DNA of 64,000 bases from Prosthecobacter vanneervenii (GTDB lineage: Bacteria > Verrucomicrobiota > Verrucomicrobiia > Verrucomicrobiales > Verrucomicrobiaceae), in the NCBI RefSeq assembly GCF_014203095.1, contig NZ_JACHIG010000003.1, positions 124,001 through 188,000 on the forward strand, written 5' to 3'. The notes below the pieces were generated by a model. It ran no database searches. It worked only from the letters and a program-made list of their open reading frames with translations, and was not told where the DNA came from. Positions 46,088 to 54,498 of this stretch are shown here, in pieces. The number at the start of each line of letters is the position of its first letter. Within the stretch, counting starts at the first letter, position 1. The position numbers were made by a program, and so were the translations under genes.

Positions 46088-48592
46088 TCATTGGGCCACG
46101 CGGATGATCCGAAGTCTGGCGAAGCGTCGTGGGTTGACGCTCAGGGTTTCGGCAGCAGTGACGTTTTTCACAGGAGATTCTCCAGGGGCATCGGTCTCAG
46201 TGACGAAGCCAGTGCCGGAAGGAGCGCCCCCAGCCGAGCTTTGTGTGATGGTGCTCCATGTCACCAAATCATCGCTGGTCTGCATTTGATAGGTAAGGTC
46301 TGTGGCACGGGGGTCGCGGCGGAAGACCAGAGTGAACGTGGTATTTCCAGCGGCAGCGCTCACTCCTGCCTGCAGCCCCGCACTCGCGCTGTTGGCACTA
46401 AGTGGGGAGAAGGCAAAGGCGTATTCCACCAGATTGGCCACACCATCATTGTCCGGATCTGCATTGTCGTCCACATAGGTGCCGGGCGTCGGATAGTACT
46501 GCCTGAGCCAGGAGTCGCGCCGACTCAGAGGAGGAGCCACCGGATTATAGCTGACGACCAGCTTTGGCTGCAGAGAGGCACTGCCTTCGCGACTGGTGAA
46601 GACGCGAGCGGTGGCGCTGGCGCTTTCGTCCCCAACCAAGATCCAGCCAAAGTTGCTGGCTGGAGTGGTGAGCCAGCCTTGCACATCTGCGCCCATCTGC
46701 TGCGAGCTCCAGACATAAGATCCCAGAGCCGTGCCGACAGTGTTGGTGGCGGAGGAGGTGGAACTGAAAACACCGCCAGGTGTGACCCAGCGGATAGGGC
46801 TGGTGGCATCGTAGAGGCTTGCGATCCATGTTGCATCCCCAGTCGTCGCTGCTGTTCCAGAACCACCGCCACCGCTAGCCAGGGAGGTTCCCTCCCCCCA
46901 GCCTGCTTTGAGTGAATAGAGCGCCATTGTTGCCATGGGGTGGTTGAGATTACTCGCTGCGTTTTTCAGATTGAGCGTCAGCGAAGCCGAGGTGACCTGA
47001 GCGCCACCGGGCAGCCCGGAGGTAACATCAAATGAGAACAGTGCGCGACGCGGTGCCGAGTTGGCGTTGTTGCCAGAATAGAGATCTCCCAGAGCATTGC
47101 TGTTGTTCACAAAGTCAGAGTAGATCGAGTTATCATGCGCCGGCGTCAGCGTTGCGGTGGAAACCTGGGCCTGAACGATTTTGTATATGGCTCCGGTCGG
47201 CTTGCCATTGGCATCGAGCTCAAAGGGACCGCGAGAGACCTTGGTGGCTACATAGATTTCTCCTGCCTCATCGCGTCCGAATGCATAAACACGAGTCGTG
47301 AGCGGGTTGCCGCCAGCAATGACGAGTTTGCTGAAATTCCAAGTGCCTGAGCCTGGCGATGTTTCTTCAATACCAAGCAGGGTACCATTGGCCGAGGCGA
47401 TCGACTGACTGTAGTCGCCAAACACGTACCTGCCCTGCAGCGCAGGGATAGCCGAGCCACGGTATACAAAACCGCCGATGATCGAGGCACCGATCTGGGG
47501 CAATGCCGGAGTGCCTGTGGTGACGCCTATGTGGGCATACTGTGCGATGGGGGAGATCAAAGGCAGGCCGCTGTTTGGCGCCGTGCCGTCGTGAGTCAGG
47601 GTTCCCTCCATAACGCGCCAGCCATAGTTGCCGCCAGAGGTGATGATGTTCACCTCCTCCACTTTGTCCTGCCCTACATCGGCCTCGAACATGGTGCCGT
47701 TACCGCCAGGGCCGTCATCAAAGGAAAAGCGCCAGGGATTGCGCAGGCCGAAGGCGTAGATCTCCTCTCGCACACCGCCGCCTGCGCCTACGAAGGGGTT
47801 GGTCGCAGGAATGCCGTACTGTCCGCCGGGGCCACTGCTGCCGAGGGGATCGATGCGCAAAATTTTGCCCAGCAGGCGCGTCTTGTCTTGCGCATTGCCC
47901 AGGCCACCTGAAGGCCCGGGAGAACTCGTGCCGCTGCCTCCGGCGTGACCATCTTGATTGTCATGCTGGCCACCGCCATCGCCGGCACTGATGTAGAGAA
48001 GACCATCCGGACCAAAACGCAGCTGACCGCCGTTGTGATTTGCCTGCGGCTTGTCATAGGACAGCACTACGCGCTCGGAGTTGATGTCTGCCGTATTGGG
48101 ATCTGTCGTGGAGACGCTGAATTCGGAGATCGTGCTGCGGCAGTTCACCGGGCTGCTGCCGCTGGCCACATTGGGGGAGGGGGCGCTGTAAAAGATGTAG
48201 AATTTGCCGAAGCCCGGTTTTGGCTGACCGAGGCCGTCCCGCTGATTGTAGTTCGGATGAAAAGCGATGCTGAGCAGTCCACGCTCCTCGTAGCTGGAGC
48301 TCAACGGGAAGAGGTAAGTGGTGGGGGCTCGTGGCACGAGCTTGGAGCGAGCATCCAAGAAAGGCTGCGGCAGCAGCATGCCATCGCGAATGATGTAAAC
48401 AATGCCTGACTGGTCACAGACAAACAACCGCCCAGATCCATCACCTGCATTGGCGATGTCAGTGGGCGAAACGATCTGCTGCTGGCTGACTGCTTTGAGC
48501 GCGAGTGGTGGAAAGTCCGCCCGCCCTTGGGTGGCCAGCAAACACAGGGTCAGCCAGCAGACCAAAGAACGGGCAGATTTTCCTGAATTCAT
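46088..48592 (-). CDS. Secreted PQQ-type sugar dehydrogenase with DNRLRE domain
   Basis: An 834-residue exported protein. A signal peptide (1-25) precedes a soluble glucose/sorbosone dehydrogenase-like six-bladed propeller (about 40-475): GLLSIAFHPNYN, ANHNGGQLRFGPDGLLYISAG, AFGLRNPWRFSFD, EADVGQDKVEEVNI and GGNYGWRVMEG are the PQQ-dehydrogenase/HHIP hallmarks, including the His and Arg positions that contact PQQ and Ca2+ in the family. A DNRLRE domain (about 480-690) and a Ca-binding thrombospondin-3-like segment (DDNADPDNDGVANLVEYAF, about 706-724) follow. It probably oxidises sugars outside the cytoplasm. Its ATG overlaps the purD stop codon (ATGA). Confidence 0.9.
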   Translation of the reverse strand: MNSGKSARSLVCWLTLCLLATQGRADFPPLALKAVSQQQIVSPTDIANAGDGSGRLFVCDQSGIVYIIRDGMLLPQPFLDARSKLVPRAPTTYLFPLSSSYEERGLLSIAFHPNYNQRDGLGQPKPGFGKFYIFYSAPSPNVASGSSPVNCRSTISEFSVSTTDPNTADINSERVVLSYDKPQANHNGGQLRFGPDGLLYISAGDGGGQHDNQDGHAGGSGTSSPGPSGGLGNAQDKTRLLGKILRIDPLGSSGPGGQYGIPATNPFVGAGGGVREEIYAFGLRNPWRFSFDDGPGGNGTMFEADVGQDKVEEVNIITSGGNYGWRVMEGTLTHDGTAPNSGLPLISPIAQYAHIGVTTGTPALPQIGASIIGGFVYRGSAIPALQGRYVFGDYSQSIASANGTLLGIEETSPGSGTWNFSKLVIAGGNPLTTRVYAFGRDEAGEIYVATKVSRGPFELDANGKPTGAIYKIVQAQVSTATLTPAHDNSIYSDFVNNSNALGDLYSGNNANSAPRRALFSFDVTSGLPGGAQVTSASLTLNLKNAASNLNHPMATMALYSLKAGWGEGTSLASGGGGSGTAATTGDATWIASLYDATSPIRWVTPGGVFSSTSSATNTVGTALGSYVWSSQQMGADVQGWLTTPASNFGWILVGDESASATARVFTSREGSASLQPKLVVSYNPVAPPLSRRDSWLRQYYPTPGTYVDDNADPDNDGVANLVEYAFAFSPLSANSASAGLQAGVSAAAGNTTFTLVFRRDPRATDLTYQMQTSDDLVTWSTITQSSAGGAPSGTGFVTETDAPGESPVKNVTAAETLSVNPRRFARLRIIRVAQ

Positions 48593-49839
48593 TCAAAGTG
48601 CATTTTCCCAATATCGGAGCGCCGTTGCAAGCCATCAAAAGTGACCTTGGCGCTCTGAGCATAGGCTTTCTCCCGGGCTTCGACGCGAGTCGCTCCCTGT
48701 GCGACGATCGCGAGAACACGACCGCCGTTGGTTTCGAACTGCCCCATGGCATTCTTTTTGGTGCCGCAGTGATACACACGAGCGCCACTGACGGATTCCA
48801 AGCCTGAGATGACATCGCCACTATGGGATGAGGCGGGGTAACCGGCGCTGGCGCTGATGAGGCAGATGCTCCAGCCGGGTTCGAAGCTAATGAGATCGGG
48901 CTGCAGGTTTCCTTTGGCGGCTTCGAAGGCGTAGGTGGCGAAGTCTCCGCGCACCATGGGGAGGACTGCCTCGGCTTCGGGGTCACCAAAGCGGCAATTG
49001 TACTCGATGACCTGAGGGCCGGTGGGGGTGAGCATGAGGCCGAAGTAGAGGAAGCCGCGGTAGGTGAGGCCGTCTTTCAGGATGCCCTGCACGGTGGGCT
49101 GGACGATCTCGCGCTCAATGCGCTGCATGAGGTCGGGGGCTGCGAGTTCCAAAGAGGCGACGGCGCCCATGCCGCCAGTGTTGGGGCCCTGATCGTTATC
49201 GCGAATGCGCTTGTAGTCGCGCGCGGGCATGAGGATCTGATATTTGTCGTCGCAAACGGAGGCGAAGACGGAGATCTCGGGGCCGGTGAGGCATTTCTCG
49301 ACGAGGAGATCGCCGGGGCCGAAGCAGCGCTTTTCCATGACATCATCGACGAAGGCTTCGGCCTCGTCTTTGGCGGTGCAAACCGCAACGCCTTTGCCGG
49401 CGGCGAGGCCATCGAACTTGAGCACTATGGGCAACTCAGTCAGCGCTGCCTTGGCCTCGGCGACATTGGTGCAGATGGTGAAGTCGGCGGTGGGGATGCC
49501 GTGGCGCTTGAGGAATTTTTTGGCGTAGGTCTTGGAGGCTTCGAGCTGGGCGATTTCCTTGCGGGGGCCCCAGCAGGGGATGCCGGCCTCGGCGCAGAGA
49601 TTGGAAAGACCACTGTCTTTGACGAGAAGAGCCTCTTCACCAGCCATGCAGAGGTCGATGCTGTTGTTCTTCATCCAGGTGATCAGCTCGGGCAGGCTGG
49701 CGGCTTCCACGCGGGTGGCGAGAGTGGCGATGGCGTCGCTGCCAGGGTGCGCAAAGAGTTCGTGCTTCTGCGGGGATTCGCTGAGCGCGGTGATGAGGGC
49801 GTGTTCGCGTCCGCCTTTGCCTGTGACGAGGATTTTCAT
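48589..49839 (-). CDS. purD: Phosphoribosylamine-glycine ligase
   Basis: PurD (GAR synthetase) joins phosphoribosylamine and glycine with ATP in purine synthesis. The 416-residue protein has the expected length and an ATP-grasp fold. The N-terminus MKILVTGKGGREHAL, the ATP-binding LPIVLKFDGLAAGKGVAVC (about 137-155), the metal/substrate region YRGFLYFGLMLTP and the signature EYNCRFGDPEAEAVLP (about 276-291) are all conserved, as is RDYKRIRDNDQGPNTGGMGA upstream of it. It is the only purine gene in the window, and its stop overlaps the start of a secreted dehydrogenase gene, an unusual operon partner. Confidence 0.97.
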   Translation of the reverse strand: MKILVTGKGGREHALITALSESPQKHELFAHPGSDAIATLATRVEAASLPELITWMKNNSIDLCMAGEEALLVKDSGLSNLCAEAGIPCWGPRKEIAQLEASKTYAKKFLKRHGIPTADFTICTNVAEAKAALTELPIVLKFDGLAAGKGVAVCTAKDEAEAFVDDVMEKRCFGPGDLLVEKCLTGPEISVFASVCDDKYQILMPARDYKRIRDNDQGPNTGGMGAVASLELAAPDLMQRIEREIVQPTVQGILKDGLTYRGFLYFGLMLTPTGPQVIEYNCRFGDPEAEAVLPMVRGDFATYAFEAAKGNLQPDLISFEPGWSICLISASAGYPASSHSGDVISGLESVSGARVYHCGTKKNAMGQFETNGGRVLAIVAQGATRVEAREKAYAQSAKVTFDGLQRRSDIGKMHFE

Positions 49840-49930
49840 GGGGGTTGTTTCTTAGCGCGCCCCGTGGTCTGCGCAAGCCTGCACGAAAGGCAGGTTCTAA
49901 GAACTTGGGGGACCAGCCGTTGCAGCCAGC

Positions 49931-51475
49931 ATGAAAAGCTGCCTTGCCATCTGCACCCTGCTGGTTTCCTGCGTGCCTGAGAAAGCAGGCAGCCAGGCTG
50001 ATTCGTTTCCAGGCAAACAAGACAGGATCCAGCACGCGGCCGACCAGTTGGATGCGGCACTGATGCATGATTACATGCTCATGTTTGAAAAGCGGTTGAA
50101 GAGTTCTTATTCATCCGCCACGCCGATGCTGCCGGAGATGGCGGATGACGCGTCGTTTCTGAGACGGGCGTGCATTGATCTGGCAGGAAGGCTGCCGCGA
50201 GTGGAAGAGGTGCGAGCCTTTATGGCTGACAGATCGACGGACAAACACGCGAGGCTGACGGATGCGCTAACGCGTGAACCGGGCGCAGCGGAGGTACGTT
50301 TTCGAATGCTGGCGGAGGCGTTTCGGGTAAAGGACCATGAATACAAAACCATCGCGTGGCTGAGACAGGCAGCAGTGGAAGACCGACCGTATGCGGAGAT
50401 TGTGGCACACATGATCGGCGGCTGGCATGTGGCTGAAAGTGGGGGGAGCAACCCGAGGCGCACATGCGCGGAGGCAGCGTATACGGTGCTAGGTGTGGAC
50501 CTGTACTGCGCGATGTGCCATGACCATCCGTTCACCGGGACGACGCAGCACGAGTTCTATGCCTTTGCAGCGTGCTTCACCGGGCAGAAGGAGATGAGGC
50601 TGCCGCTGCGTTACCTGTACCCTGATGGCAAGCCAGGAGATGTGGTCCCACCCGGCACGCTGCGACTGGGGTGGTGGAGGGACCTACGAAGTGATCAAGA
50701 CAAACTGGTGCAGGTGGTCAAATGGATGACGGAGGAGGAGCCGAGCGAGCGCTACGCGATGGTGGCGTCTCTGCGGGTGTGGAGCGGGCTGTTTGGCATG
50801 CCCGGACAGGAGGTGGACGTAACAGTCGGCGGAGTGGATGATGCACCGCCGTGGCATGGCTTTCATGGAGAAAACATGCCTTATCATTATCACCGAAGCT
50901 GCTTTGATGGATCACCGCGCGGAGCAGCCTCGTGGCTGGGAATGCAGCTCAATTCCTCCAGCGATTTCACCCAGGCGACCAAGCTGCTCACGGAGGAGTT
51001 CCTCAGGTGCAGTGGACGACTGGCAGAATTTCAGCGCATACTGGCACGCACGGAGGCGTACAAGCGTTCCGGCATCGACTTCAACTGGAACTGGAGAGAA
51101 TGCTATCTGGCACCGGCGCCGCAGATTCGACGTCTGCCTTCCGAAGTGATCTGGAAAACATTGACGGCTGAAGATGATCGCGGGGTGCCGCAAGTGCCAG
51201 CCCCAGGGCACCCGCTGCGGATGCTGGGGCGTGGCATCCGTGAGTACACGGATGAAAGCCGTACGCCGCTCTCCCATGAACTGGTGCGATTCATGATGAA
51301 TGACAGGCTCATTGATCAAGCGACGGCGAAGGCCGGCGAAGCGGAGAAGATGTTTCTGGAACTGCTGGGAAGAAAGCCGACCGAAAGAGAACAGGCGGCG
51401 ATTCAGCGCAGTGAAGCGACGAACAGGGACATTGCCTGGGCGCTGCTGAACACGAAGGAGTTCATGTTCAGGTAG
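49931..51475 (+). CDS. Short DUF1549/DUF1553-type lipoprotein with CxxCH motif
   Basis: A 514-residue protein with a lipoprotein signal (lipobox LVSC, Cys14). A DUF1549-like part (about 70-220) includes FLRRACIDLAGRLPRVEEVRAF and LYCAMCHDHPF; the Cys193-x-x-Cys196-His197 motif could bind c-type haem. The C-terminal 150 residues have DUF1553 features (LSHELVRFMMNDRLI, ELLGRKPTEREQ, AWALLNTKEFMFR). The usual proteins of this kind in PVC bacteria reach 800-1100 residues and often carry an extra cytochrome domain; here the middle is shortened but both ends are present. It is probably envelope-attached; function unknown. It is divergent from purD and converges with the M28 gene 3 bases away. Confidence 0.83.
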   Translation: MKSCLAICTLLVSCVPEKAGSQADSFPGKQDRIQHAADQLDAALMHDYMLMFEKRLKSSYSSATPMLPEMADDASFLRRACIDLAGRLPRVEEVRAFMADRSTDKHARLTDALTREPGAAEVRFRMLAEAFRVKDHEYKTIAWLRQAAVEDRPYAEIVAHMIGGWHVAESGGSNPRRTCAEAAYTVLGVDLYCAMCHDHPFTGTTQHEFYAFAACFTGQKEMRLPLRYLYPDGKPGDVVPPGTLRLGWWRDLRSDQDKLVQVVKWMTEEEPSERYAMVASLRVWSGLFGMPGQEVDVTVGGVDDAPPWHGFHGENMPYHYHRSCFDGSPRGAASWLGMQLNSSSDFTQATKLLTEEFLRCSGRLAEFQRILARTEAYKRSGIDFNWNWRECYLAPAPQIRRLPSEVIWKTLTAEDDRGVPQVPAPGHPLRMLGRGIREYTDESRTPLSHELVRFMMNDRLIDQATAKAGEAEKMFLELLGRKPTEREQAAIQRSEATNRDIAWALLNTKEFMFR

Positions 51476-51478
51476 GGA

Positions 51479-54397
51479 TCAATCCCGCGACCCAGGGGTG
51501 ATCTTCATTTCGACTTCCTTGCCTTCGCGCTGGACGGAGATGGTGGTTTCCTTGCCGATCTTGAGATCTCCCATGACGTAGGTGTAGTCGTAAATGTTGG
51601 CGATGTCTTTGCCACCGAGCTTGATGATGATGTCTCCGGCTTTGACCCCAGCCTTGGCTGCGGGGCCGATGGGAGAGACGCCGCTGAGCTTGACTCCTTT
51701 GATGTCTACCTGCGCGTAGTCCGGGATGGTGCCGAGGTAGGCGCGGAGGCCGGTGCGAACGCCCTGGTTCTTTGGGGCCTCCATGGCGATGTAATCAGGG
51801 GCTGCATCCGCCGTGGCGATGCCCCGGGCGATAAGGCCCATGAGCTTGGCGATCTGGGCGGCGTGGCCGTAGTCGATCTTGTCCGCGGTGTCGCTGGGCA
51901 TGTGGTAGTCTTCGTGGGAGCCGGTGAAGGCATTGAGCGTGGGGATTCCACGCAGGTAGAAGGAGGTGCTGTCGGTGGGGAGGTGGGCGTCGTTCTGAGT
52001 GGTGATGGGCAAGCCGATGGGGGCGTTGCGCTTTTCGATCTCCTTGGCCCACAGGGAGCTGCTGCCGAGGCCCTGCATGACCACGGACTTCTGGAAGCGA
52101 CCGATCATGTCCATGTTCAGGCAGGCGGCAAACATGCCGGTGAGCTTGGCATTGGGGTCTCCCTTGATCATCTTGGCATAGACCTCGACAAAGTGATTGC
52201 TACCGAGGAGGCCGAGCTCCTCGCCGCTCCAGGCGGCGAAGATGATGTCGCGCTTCAGCTTGAGCTTGCCCTGTTTCTTTAGGTCGGCGAGCCACTGGGC
52301 GATTTCCATGACGGCGGAGGTGCCGGAGGCATTGTCGTCGGCACCGTGGTGGATCTTGTTCACCTCATCGCCCTTGGCGCGGGAGTTGGAACCGCCGCCG
52401 CTGCCGAGGTGGTCCACATGCGCGCAGACGATGAGCGGCGCGACGTGGGGATCTGGCTTGTCTCCATAAGGCAGGACGCCGAGCACATTGCGGCCTTTTT
52501 TCTTTTCCTGCTGGATGACGATATTGGCGGCCAGAGCGCCCTTGCAGTTGATGCCGCCGAGGAGGTCGCCCGTGTCGAGCTTGTCCTGCAGTTCCTTCAG
52601 TGTCTTGCCTGCGCCAGAGAGCAGCTTGTCGCCGACGGCATCGGTGATGCTGATGGCGGCGATGCCGCTGGTGGCGAGGGAGGCGTCAAAGGTGAGAGGC
52701 GCGAGCTGCTGCACGACTTTGGAGTTTGGGCCGCTGACGACGATGAGGCCGCGAGCGCCTTTCTGCCGTGCGGTGAGGGCTTTGTAGCGCAGGCTGCCGT
52801 AGCGGCTGAGCTCGTTGCGGCGCTCCTGGCTGATGCCTTCGGGCAGGTAGCGGAAGACGAGGACCCATTTGTCTTTTACGTCAAGGTGGGCGTAGCTGCT
52901 GTAGGTTTCGAGCTTCTTGCCATCGCTGCCGGTGGCGTCGTCGGGAGTCTCGATGCCGTAACCGGCGAAGACGATACCGGCGGCTTTGACCTCGCCGTTT
53001 TGGGAGAAGGAGAGAGGTTTCCAGTCCACATCAACCTTCAAATCCTCACTGTTGAGCTTTAAGGCATTGCCTTCGCCAAGGGCGACGCCGGCGGTGAAGT
53101 CGAAGTTGTCGTAGTAGGTGTCGTCATCGCCCATGGGGGCGAGGCCGATTTTCTGGAAGACATCGGCCACATACTGGGTGGCGAGCTTTTCGCCTTCAGT
53201 GCCTGTGAGTCGGCCGCCAAGGGCATCGCAGGCGAGGTAGGTGACCTGCTGCTTCATGTCCTCGGGACGGATTTCAGCGGCCGTGGCGGAGAAATCGGGC
53301 TCGGGAGATTTGGAGACCACTGCCTGAGGGTCGGTCTTGAGGCCCAAGGCGGTGAGGGCGTGGTCGTGGTCCCAGTCGGCGATGTAAATCTGGGAGGCTC
53401 CCCCTGCCCCGCGGCCGCTGGTCCAGGAGAGTTTTTTGCCATCGGGCGTGAAAACAGGGAGGCCATCGAAGCCGTCGGTGGTGGTGACGCGGACGGGGGC
53501 GTGCTTGCCTGCGGCATCGACGATGTAGAGTTCGAAATTGGCGAAGCCGTTGAGGTTGGTGGTGAAGATGAGGTATTCGCCGCTGGGATGGAAATAGGGG
53601 GCCCAGCTCATGGCGCCGAGCTTGGTGATGGCTTTCTGATCACTGCCGTCGGCATTCATGGTCCAGACCTCGGCCACATCGCCCTTCGGAGTGAAGCGAC
53701 GCCAGCAGATGCGCTTGCCATCGGCGCTGAAAAAGGGGCCGCCGTCGTAACCGGGGGCGGTGGTGAGACGCTTCACATTGGAGCCATCGGCATCCATGGT
53801 GTAGATCTCCATGAAATACTGTTTGTCGATCTTGAGGCGCTCTTCGTCCTCCTTGCTGAGCTGGGTTTCGTAGGCCTGGCGGTTGCTGGCGAAGACGATT
53901 TTTTTGCCGTCCGGTGAGTAATCCCCCTCGGCATCGTAGCCGCGGGTGTGGGTGAGGTTTTTAAGGGACTTGTCCGCCAGCGTGTATTCCCAGATGTCAT
54001 AGTGCTCGTCGTAGTCCCAGGAATAGCGGCGGACTTTGGCGTTCTTGCGCTCCTCATACTCAGCGGCTTGGAGCTTTTTGGAGTCGGGATCGGTGTGGGT
54101 GGAGGCGAAGAGGACACGCTTGCCGTCAGGGTGAATCCAGGCGCAGGTGGTCTTACCCATGCCAGGGGAGATGCGCTCCTGGTCGCCGGTTTCGAGATCC
54201 ATGAGGTAGATCTGGTAGAAGGGGTTCCCTTCCTCGCGCTCGGACTGGAAGATCATCTTTTTGCCATCGGCGGAGAAGTAGCCCTCGCCGGATCGTTTGC
54301 CTTCAAAGGTGAGCTGGCGGGTGTTTGTCATGAAATCCGCTTCAGTCTGGGCAAAGACGGCGGTGGACAAAAGGCAAAGGAAGGCGAGCAGGCGCAT
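51479..54397 (-). CDS. Secreted PD40 propeller-M28 peptidase-PDZ protein
   Basis: A 972-residue exported protein. After a signal peptide (1-16), TolB/PD40-type propeller repeats (about 25-390; FSADGKKMIFQSER, SPDGKKIVFASNR, HPSGEYLIFTTN) are followed by a PA-type insert region and a peptidase M28 domain. M28 Zn ligands are readable: His in CAHVDHLG (about 660), Asp in HHGADDNASGTS (about 685), the Glu pair in SGEELGLLGS (about 727), Asp in NMDMIGR (about 763) and His in GSHEDYHMPSD (about 830). A PDZ domain ends the protein (about 880-972; SPIGPAAKAGVKAGDIIIKLGG in part). It is probably a secreted aminopeptidase. The longer frame upstream overlaps the next gene; the ATG at 54397 gives the signal peptide. 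Confidence 0.92.
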   Translation of the reverse strand: MRLLAFLCLLSTAVFAQTEADFMTNTRQLTFEGKRSGEGYFSADGKKMIFQSEREEGNPFYQIYLMDLETGDQERISPGMGKTTCAWIHPDGKRVLFASTHTDPDSKKLQAAEYEERKNAKVRRYSWDYDEHYDIWEYTLADKSLKNLTHTRGYDAEGDYSPDGKKIVFASNRQAYETQLSKEDEERLKIDKQYFMEIYTMDADGSNVKRLTTAPGYDGGPFFSADGKRICWRRFTPKGDVAEVWTMNADGSDQKAITKLGAMSWAPYFHPSGEYLIFTTNLNGFANFELYIVDAAGKHAPVRVTTTDGFDGLPVFTPDGKKLSWTSGRGAGGASQIYIADWDHDHALTALGLKTDPQAVVSKSPEPDFSATAAEIRPEDMKQQVTYLACDALGGRLTGTEGEKLATQYVADVFQKIGLAPMGDDDTYYDNFDFTAGVALGEGNALKLNSEDLKVDVDWKPLSFSQNGEVKAAGIVFAGYGIETPDDATGSDGKKLETYSSYAHLDVKDKWVLVFRYLPEGISQERRNELSRYGSLRYKALTARQKGARGLIVVSGPNSKVVQQLAPLTFDASLATSGIAAISITDAVGDKLLSGAGKTLKELQDKLDTGDLLGGINCKGALAANIVIQQEKKKGRNVLGVLPYGDKPDPHVAPLIVCAHVDHLGSGGGSNSRAKGDEVNKIHHGADDNASGTSAVMEIAQWLADLKKQGKLKLKRDIIFAAWSGEELGLLGSNHFVEVYAKMIKGDPNAKLTGMFAACLNMDMIGRFQKSVVMQGLGSSSLWAKEIEKRNAPIGLPITTQNDAHLPTDSTSFYLRGIPTLNAFTGSHEDYHMPSDTADKIDYGHAAQIAKLMGLIARGIATADAAPDYIAMEAPKNQGVRTGLRAYLGTIPDYAQVDIKGVKLSGVSPIGPAAKAGVKAGDIIIKLGGKDIANIYDYTYVMGDLKIGKETTISVQREGKEVEMKITPGSRD

Positions 54398-54498
54398 GAT
54401 GATGTGAATACGAAGGCAACGGATGATTATAGTCAACTGAACAACAGGTACATGATTCAAGCTTGAAAAGAGCACCTCTTTTAGCGCATGATCAAAGA

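Noticed and set aside
49931-51475. DUF1549 gene as a pseudogene
   Set aside because: The frame is open from lipoprotein signal to the conserved C-terminal motif, with no internal stop or frameshift.
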